Notes under the pieces: model-generated | Told to the model about the DNA's origin: nothing | Seen by the model: the letters and a program-made list of their open reading frames with translations, nothing else | Databases searched by the model: none | Shown here: in pieces, positions 9,291 to 13,989 of the stretch | Position numbering within the stretch: the first letter of the stretch is position 1 | How the letters are laid out: each line of letters starts with the position of its first letter | Assembly: GCA_032988165.1 (NCBI GenBank) | Contig: JANTQF010000552.1 | Span: forward strand, 1-13,989 | Source of the DNA: Emmonsiellopsis sp. PD_33 | Taxonomy: Eukaryota; Ascomycota; Eurotiomycetes; Onygenales; Ajellomycetaceae | Direction of reading: 5' to 3' | DNA: 13,989 nt | Translations under genes and position numbers: made by a program

Positions 9291-9370
9291 TCTAAGATAA
9301 TGGTGGGGTGAAAATTCAGTATAAATTACAGTGGGCATTTCAGCCAAGACTTGTGGCGCTGTCTTAGTGT

Positions 9371-9408
9371 AAATCTTAGCGGCGCAATCTTTTTGATAGC
9401 GTCCTCTG
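9371..9408 (-). repeat. Right terminal inverted repeat of the Tc1 element
   Basis: Read from the outside inwards on the - strand it starts CAGAGGACGCTATCAAAAAG, matching the left repeat at 34 of 38 positions. Just inside it, 9355-9387 contains GGCGCTGTCTTA and CTTAGCGGCGC, a loosely symmetric motif that might be part of a second transposase binding site. Confidence 0.93.
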
Positions 9409-9410
9409 TA
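9409..9410. repeat. TA target-site duplication, right copy
   Basis: TA lies directly outside the right inverted repeat and pairs with 7655-7656. Confidence 0.85.
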
Positions 9411-11857
9411 TCTGAATCTGAATCTTGAGAAGGACCCTAGCAGAGTTAAGATTACAGATTGTTAAAAATAAACAAGGCCATCCTGAAAAGGAGAAGCAAT
9501 ATATTGTTTTTCACATGGATCTGGTGAGATCAAAGGAAGGATTCATCAAGAAGAGCACCGAAAAACGGCAGAAACCCTGTCAAAAAAAATATTCGACCAA
9601 AAAGCTTCGAAAGAAAAGAAGCCGCTCTCGATATTTGCCCAAGTGATCGGCCCTCGCCAACCCCCAACCCTGGATAAAGTAATTCATTCTCATGCACGAA
9701 GCCCTTTTTGATCCTGGATTTTAACGTTTTTTTCCACTAGTTCCTGACGCTTAGATGCCGCTAAACAAGGCAAGGAACGGGATATTCACGGCGGGCTGCC
9801 ACTGGTGCGTTTCATCTTCCGCTGGGGTTGGCACCTTTTTTTTATTTTATCTGTGCAGTGTGGAGCTTTTCTTTTGCTTCTCCCGACTGGCCGAGAATGA
9901 GATATCAGCCGGGAGGAAGCTTTCGGTTAAACCTGCAGCGTTTGAGGGAAGGGAAATTCCCCAGACGGCGGGTTTATCTCGAGTGTTCGGTAACTAGTTC
10001 TGCTAGTCCCGGTCACTGTGGAGTGTGGACTGGGGCATTTCGGATGTTGCTTTTTGTTGTTGGATGGGGTGAATCTGGGAGTCTGGGTAAAGCCACCACG
10101 ACGGGCATGGCTCCATCTATCCCTGCGGCGGAGGAGATAAAAATAAAAACCAGAGGAAATTCATGTTTGAAGCAAGATGCCGCATCCCCAGCAAGGAATC
10201 TGGAATCTCTGCTCTTGAAGAACAGCACCAAAATGAATGCACCCATAACCTGGGACGATATTGAAACTTGCCAGTGTCTGGCATCACAGACTGGCCCATG
10301 CCACGGCAGGGGTTATGTGTTTCCTGGATTTCTCTTGTCTCGACATTTCATCAGATGATGAACAGGCGTCTGTCTTTTGGAGCCAAATCTTGAAGAATGT
10401 TTATTCTTCTATTTGTGCAAAGATACGGAGATGGCAGGAAAGACATCTGCACCAACTCACATCCAAGAGCGAGAATCATCGCGCATCGAGAGCCGGAATT
10501 AATTTCAATATCTGCAGCGGTACCATGCCCGAAATCCGAAAGCTATTCAAATCTTCATGGCGGTGTGTTTCCTGCAGCAACTATGAATGACGATGTGATG
10601 ACATCGATTTGAGTCGCATTTTCACATCGCCCGCAGCCTGCAGATGGCGAGGCATGCATCATCTTAGAGGACTCAGATTCGTTGTCCGCCTTATGGCACA
10701 CACAGATAATCCTCGGTGCATATAAAGCATGATCGTTCCTTGCATACATAAGGCATTTGCGTACGTGCATGCACACCTCGTCGACACCTAGCTACCCACA
10801 TTAAATCGTGTTACTGTCCCTCGTCTGAGCATTTATCGGTAACTATCAGAAGATCGTATAATATATCTGTGCCAGATAAGACATGCAGCAGGCACAGAAG
10901 TCGCACAAAGAGGGGGAGGCGGGAAGCATGACGATAATCGGGCCCGTGTCTGATTACACCGTCCTACATTACGCGCAGAAGACTGGAGGAAGCTTTGCGA
11001 CCTTCCTGATCAATGCTGATGCGGCATCTAGATAATATGCCGTGGAACGTTTGGCGTACTCGCACACAGGCACAGGCACAGGCACCAGATATTACTTTTT
11101 TACCCCTCTATGAGGGGCATGATGGGCTATCTCGATCGGGAACCGGAATTTCTCTTTCTCGAGTCATCTTGGCGCTTGGTCGGGTTGGCCACTGCTCGAT
11201 GTCAAGTCGTACAGCCGTTTTTACGCTCTCCTCGGCGCTCTCTAATCGGGGGATCTATCCATGCAAGGTAATGCAATGCATATACAATTCGTATGTGCAT
11301 AAATGTTACTATCTGGTGGATGCGTGGTTTCCTTTTTGTGACTGTCCATTCTCCTGGAGAGGAAATTGGTGATATTCTTACTAGTCGACTGAATATTCGG
11401 GAGCGGGGAAGAATTGATTGAGACCGCGTGTGTTCGAGCCATCCATGACAGGACCCGGTGCACCGGATATGACTTCGAGGCAAAAAATTCCTCTGCTTTC
11501 CCAACGCCTGGGTGCGCTGCCAGGACTCAAAAAATGGCTACAGGACTTGCTCTGCTGTGACAAATCCCCCACCCAATAGCTTTTCTCAACCAAGATCCAA
11601 GCCAACCCATTGTTCACTTGTCTCCTGAAGGACTGCCGAGCATTTGAATATACCAGACTGCCGGGACACCCAGAATAGCGGTTCATCAATCGCTCGGACG
11701 TTGCTCAATGTCTTCCATAGTTTACTCTTCCTGACATATCAGATTTCCATCCACTTCCCGCGTTTTCAGTTCCTCCGCCTGCGCACCGACCAGAGTTCCG
11801 CCATTCCGCTGCGACTGCAAGTCTGCGACAAAGAGATCGCGGGAAGCGGGCAGGGCC
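9411..11857. other. No recognisable gene
   Basis: CpGs are present at ordinary density, so this region did not share the mutation seen to its left. The longest open frame (9828-10358, +, 176 codons) begins at a non-ATG codon and shows no domain. The frame at 10261-10590 and those around 11013-11504 overlap on both strands without a motif. A CACAGG triplet repeat lies at about 11063-11084. I see no tRNA, no splice-supported exon chain and no further transposon ends. Confidence 0.5.
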
Positions 11858-11872
11858 AAAAAAAAAAAAAAA
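11858..11872 (+). repeat. Poly(A) tract, 15 bases
   Basis: Fifteen consecutive A. It falls inside overlapping chance ORFs at 11644-12219 (+) and 11705-12238 (-), which helps explain their length. There is no adjacent transposase, retroelement ORF or clear target duplication to suggest a LINE or SINE tail. Confidence 0.95.
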
Positions 11873-13100
11873 GTTATCCATCGATTCGACGTCGTGTGTT
11901 TGAGGAATGTGAAACGCCACAAGGACCTCTATCAGATTTACCAGACAACATGCACAAACGCACGCACGCACGCCTCTCAGAAACTCATGTGTGTCGATCA
12001 CACAGGAACCATTTCCTGCCACATTCCATATCACCAGAAATCTCATTGGATGCGGCTTGCGGAAGAGGCTTTTTGTCTTCATCCCGCTCGACCACACAAG
12101 CACCCCGCAGGCTGTTTGTTCGTGGCTCATTTGGCCGAGACAAAAGGGAAAAAAAAAATATCTTGTCCCAACTTTTAGAAATTCCTTTTGTTTTTTACTT
12201 TTCTTTTTCCCCCGTGTGATAAAGAAAAATAGAAACACTTAGAATGGACTGATCATTGATCAACCCCGTTCGAAAATTCGAACCTTTTGAACAATTCTCA
12301 AGTGCCGGGGGCCCCCAAGACCCGGAACTAGGGCTCCCTGGTCCCCGTTTGATATCGCCCGTTGATGGGCAGTCGTTATGAGGCGCTAGGACCCCCGCGC
12401 GGACCCTGGTTAATCAACAAGGGCATTTCCTAACTTTTATTAGGCCGGGATTATTGTTGCTTTGTTTTTAACGGCTTGACCCGCCCTAAAAAAAAAAAAT
12501 CGAAAGCCCTTCGAAACTCGAAAATGGTGGCTGGTTCTTGCTGGGTTTTAGTTGAGCCGAAGGATCGGGTTTTTGTGTGGTGATTGGTTCATGCCGATCG
12601 CTTCTTTTGTTGTCTTTTCTTTTCTTGATAGGATGGGATCATGGGAGGGGTCCTGGGCGGAGGATGGGGGAGGAGAGATAAGGATAGGGAGAGGCGGAAG
12701 CTCAGGCATGGGATCCAAGAGCTCATGGCGGGCAGGGGAAGGGAAGGGAACGCTCATGTTTCTTTTCTCCTTTCCCCTTCGTTATGGGGCTGGTGGGAAC
12801 CATACATCCCATGGTCATCAATGATCAATTGTTGGTGCTCCTCTTCAGTAACTATTCAATCCCTCTCGGAACCAACGACGTAAATAACCACCCCCCCACT
12901 CTAGCAAACTACACTATCATAGAACTATCCTTCTCTCTTTACGGAGTACATACTATCAAGTTACATATCAACCGACCAACTGATAAGATACCCCAACCTG
13001 AGCATGCACTTAGATGTATGACTCCAAACTAAATCCCAAATCGCACCAACCGTCGCACACGTCCGACCTCATCGTCCTTCCATCCATCATTCTAGTATCC
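11873..13100. other. No recognisable gene; short palindromes and homopolymers
   Basis: Contents seen: an ACGC run near 11957-11972; an inverted repeat GTTCGAA-AA-TTCGAAC at 12268-12283; GGGGGCCCCC at 12307-12316; a 12-base A run at 12488-12499; a GATTGG (reverse CCAAT box) at 12581-12586 followed by a T/C-rich tract. Together 12250-12640 could be a promoter region, but the G-rich + strand after 12640 gives only low-complexity frames without a domain. Confidence 0.45.
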
Positions 13101-13118
13101 TCTATCGGTACATTTGGG

Positions 13119-13198
13119 TATCGATAGCCGATTTATCGTATCGATAACTACATACATGTCGTAGTTAACTCATATAGTTACCTAGGTAGGTATGTAAC
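13119..13198. repeat. Cluster of short inverted repeats
   Basis: TATCGATA occurs at 13119-13126 and again at 13139-13146. AACTAC (13146-13151) pairs with GTAGTT (13161-13166). GTTAC (13177-13181) pairs with GTAAC (13194-13198) around the core CCTAGGTAGGTA. Each could form a small hairpin. CCTAGGTA-type motifs are common intergenic simple sequence in moulds. Confidence 0.75.
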
Positions 13199-13989
13199 TA
13201 CAGTCTACAGGGCAAGATTGTCGATCCCAATGGATCCCATCCATGCCCATTCCAGCCCAGTCCAGACATGTCGCAGTGCCCATGTGCTAGATATTTTTTA
13301 TGTATCTATGTATGTAAATTCCTGACGGATGGGCAGAGCTCGCTTGTCGTCGCGAAAATCTATCTATCATGATGAGAATCTCATTGGAATTAATCAGATA
13401 ATAATAAAAAAGAACGGACTGTCTATTTTGAATACTGGGATGTGAGGGACAGACGGGGGGTTGTTTGATGATGCATACGGATATGTTACATACATAGCAA
13501 GAGTGGACTCTTTAAAAGATTGCTCGAGAGCTATCTCAATCCCAATCCCCATCCCAAGCATGAGAGATCACCGTACATAGGTATATATGAATGAACCAAC
13601 ACACAGCTTGGGATCATATAAGCACGGAGGGAACCTCCCAAGGCCAAGGATGTTAGTTATTATTTAACATCCCTGTTTCATGCATACATACATACTACCC
13701 CTCGCCGTCTCAGGCAGCGAGGTCTCCTCGAAACTAAACCAGGAATAAATAGCAAAAATTTTTACTCGCAATCTTAAAACTACTCCTAGTTACTAGTTCC
13801 CTTCTTTCTCCATTGCATCCATAACCCTGTTGCCCTCTCGATCCCCATCCCGCGAGGGGTAGGGATACAATTATAGATCTTGGGGGGGGGGGCCTGGTAT
13901 CAATTTTCAAGGTAGCTCCCTAAATTGGCTTTGACTGTCTGGCTTTGCAAGGATGGAAGGTATAAAGTCGAGTCTAATGACTTATATAA
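13199..13989. other. No recognisable gene; simple-sequence intergenic DNA
   Basis: Tetranucleotide TACA/CATA runs recur (for example about 13300-13318, 13487-13496 and 13681-13693), and an 11-base G run lies at 13882-13892. A TATAAA at 13961-13966 near the right edge might belong to a promoter for a gene outside the window. No open frame with a domain is seen on either strand. Confidence 0.5.

Larger units (their letters stand above)
7686..9356. repeat. CpG-free block 2 (transposon interior)
   Basis: Line-by-line reading finds no CpG between the one at 7684-7685 in the left repeat and the one at 9357-9358 just inside the right repeat: 1,671 bases. CpA and TpG are abundant. Both inverted repeats contain several CpGs. 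This is the signature of C-to-T mutation at methylated or RIP-targeted CpG, with the ends spared. Confidence 0.9.
7657..9408 (+). mobile_element. Tc1-family (Tc1/mariner, DD34E) transposon, inactive copy
   Basis: A complete 1,752-bp element by its ends: 38-bp terminal inverted repeats (7657-7694 and 9371-9408) flanked by a TA duplication. One long transposase frame (7836-9143) lies on the + strand with an N-terminal helix-turn-helix, a conserved-order DDE core, and 34 residues between the second Asp and the Glu, which defines the Tc1 branch. Length and layout fit fungal Tc1-like elements. The copy is dead: 15 premature stops and an altered first catalytic residue. The interior (7686-9356) has no CpG at all, while the ends keep theirs. 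If any active relative exists in the genome it could still mobilise this copy, since the outer repeats are well matched. Confidence 0.93.

Noticed and set aside
10261..10320. SVWHHRLAHAT, resembling the WHRRLGH motif of a copia gag-pre-integrase
   Set aside because: Nothing before or after fits a retroelement polyprotein, no integrase or RT motif follows in any frame, and no LTRs are seen.
9828..10358. 176-codon open frame on the + strand
   Set aside because: Non-ATG start, no recognisable domain, and overlapping frames of similar quality on both strands.
11644..12238. Long opposed open frames of 191 (+) and 177 (-) codons
   Set aside because: Both cross the 15-base A tract and other homopolymers, lack domains, and overlap almost fully; chance frames in low-complexity DNA.
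12268..12283. GTTCGAA motif suggesting a tRNA T-loop
   Set aside because: It is part of a short palindrome; no acceptor stem, D-arm or anticodon arm fits on either strand. The GTTCGAGCC near 11430 also lacks tRNA arms.
13100..13700. Short recurring tetranucleotides, considered as a CRISPR-like or telomeric array
   Set aside because: No regular repeat-spacer pattern and no TTAGGG units; these are dispersed simple repeats in eukaryotic intergenic DNA.

Overview
The window reads as nuclear DNA of a filamentous ascomycete (Pezizomycotina; a eurotiomycete mould would fit, but the species cannot be named from this). The evidence is one spliced gene with fungal introns (GTAAGC donors, TACTAAC/GCTAAC branch points), a fungal-type Tc1 transposon, and old repeats that have lost all their CpG dinucleotides, as expected from repeat-induced mutation or methylation decay.

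Layout. 1-135 is an AT-rich, CpG-free edge fragment ending in a perfect 34-bp palindrome. 136-919 is the upstream region of the only intact gene. 920-2258 (+) is a three-exon gene for a thioredoxin-PITH protein (txl1/TXNL1 type, 341 aa). 2259-6343 is about 4 kb with no recognisable gene, apart from an orphan coding-like patch at 4525-4677. 6344-7656 holds decayed coding sequence: pieces of a fungal protein-kinase domain in shifting frames, then a long unrecognised frame with stops, and a further open patch. 7657-9408 is a complete but dead Tc1-family element (1,752 bp) with 38-bp terminal inverted repeats, a TA duplication, and a DD34E transposase frame carrying 15 premature stops and no frameshift. 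9411-13989 has no gene I can support, only low-complexity tracts, short inverted repeats and chance ORFs.

The genes do not form a pathway. One conserved housekeeping gene sits at the edge of a gene-poor, repeat-hit region. The most interesting signal is compositional: two CpG-free blocks (6551-7009 and 7686-9356) with sharp edges, while the CpG-rich transposon ends and the 7010-7685 stretch between the blocks keep their CpGs. I see no convincing new multi-gene system.
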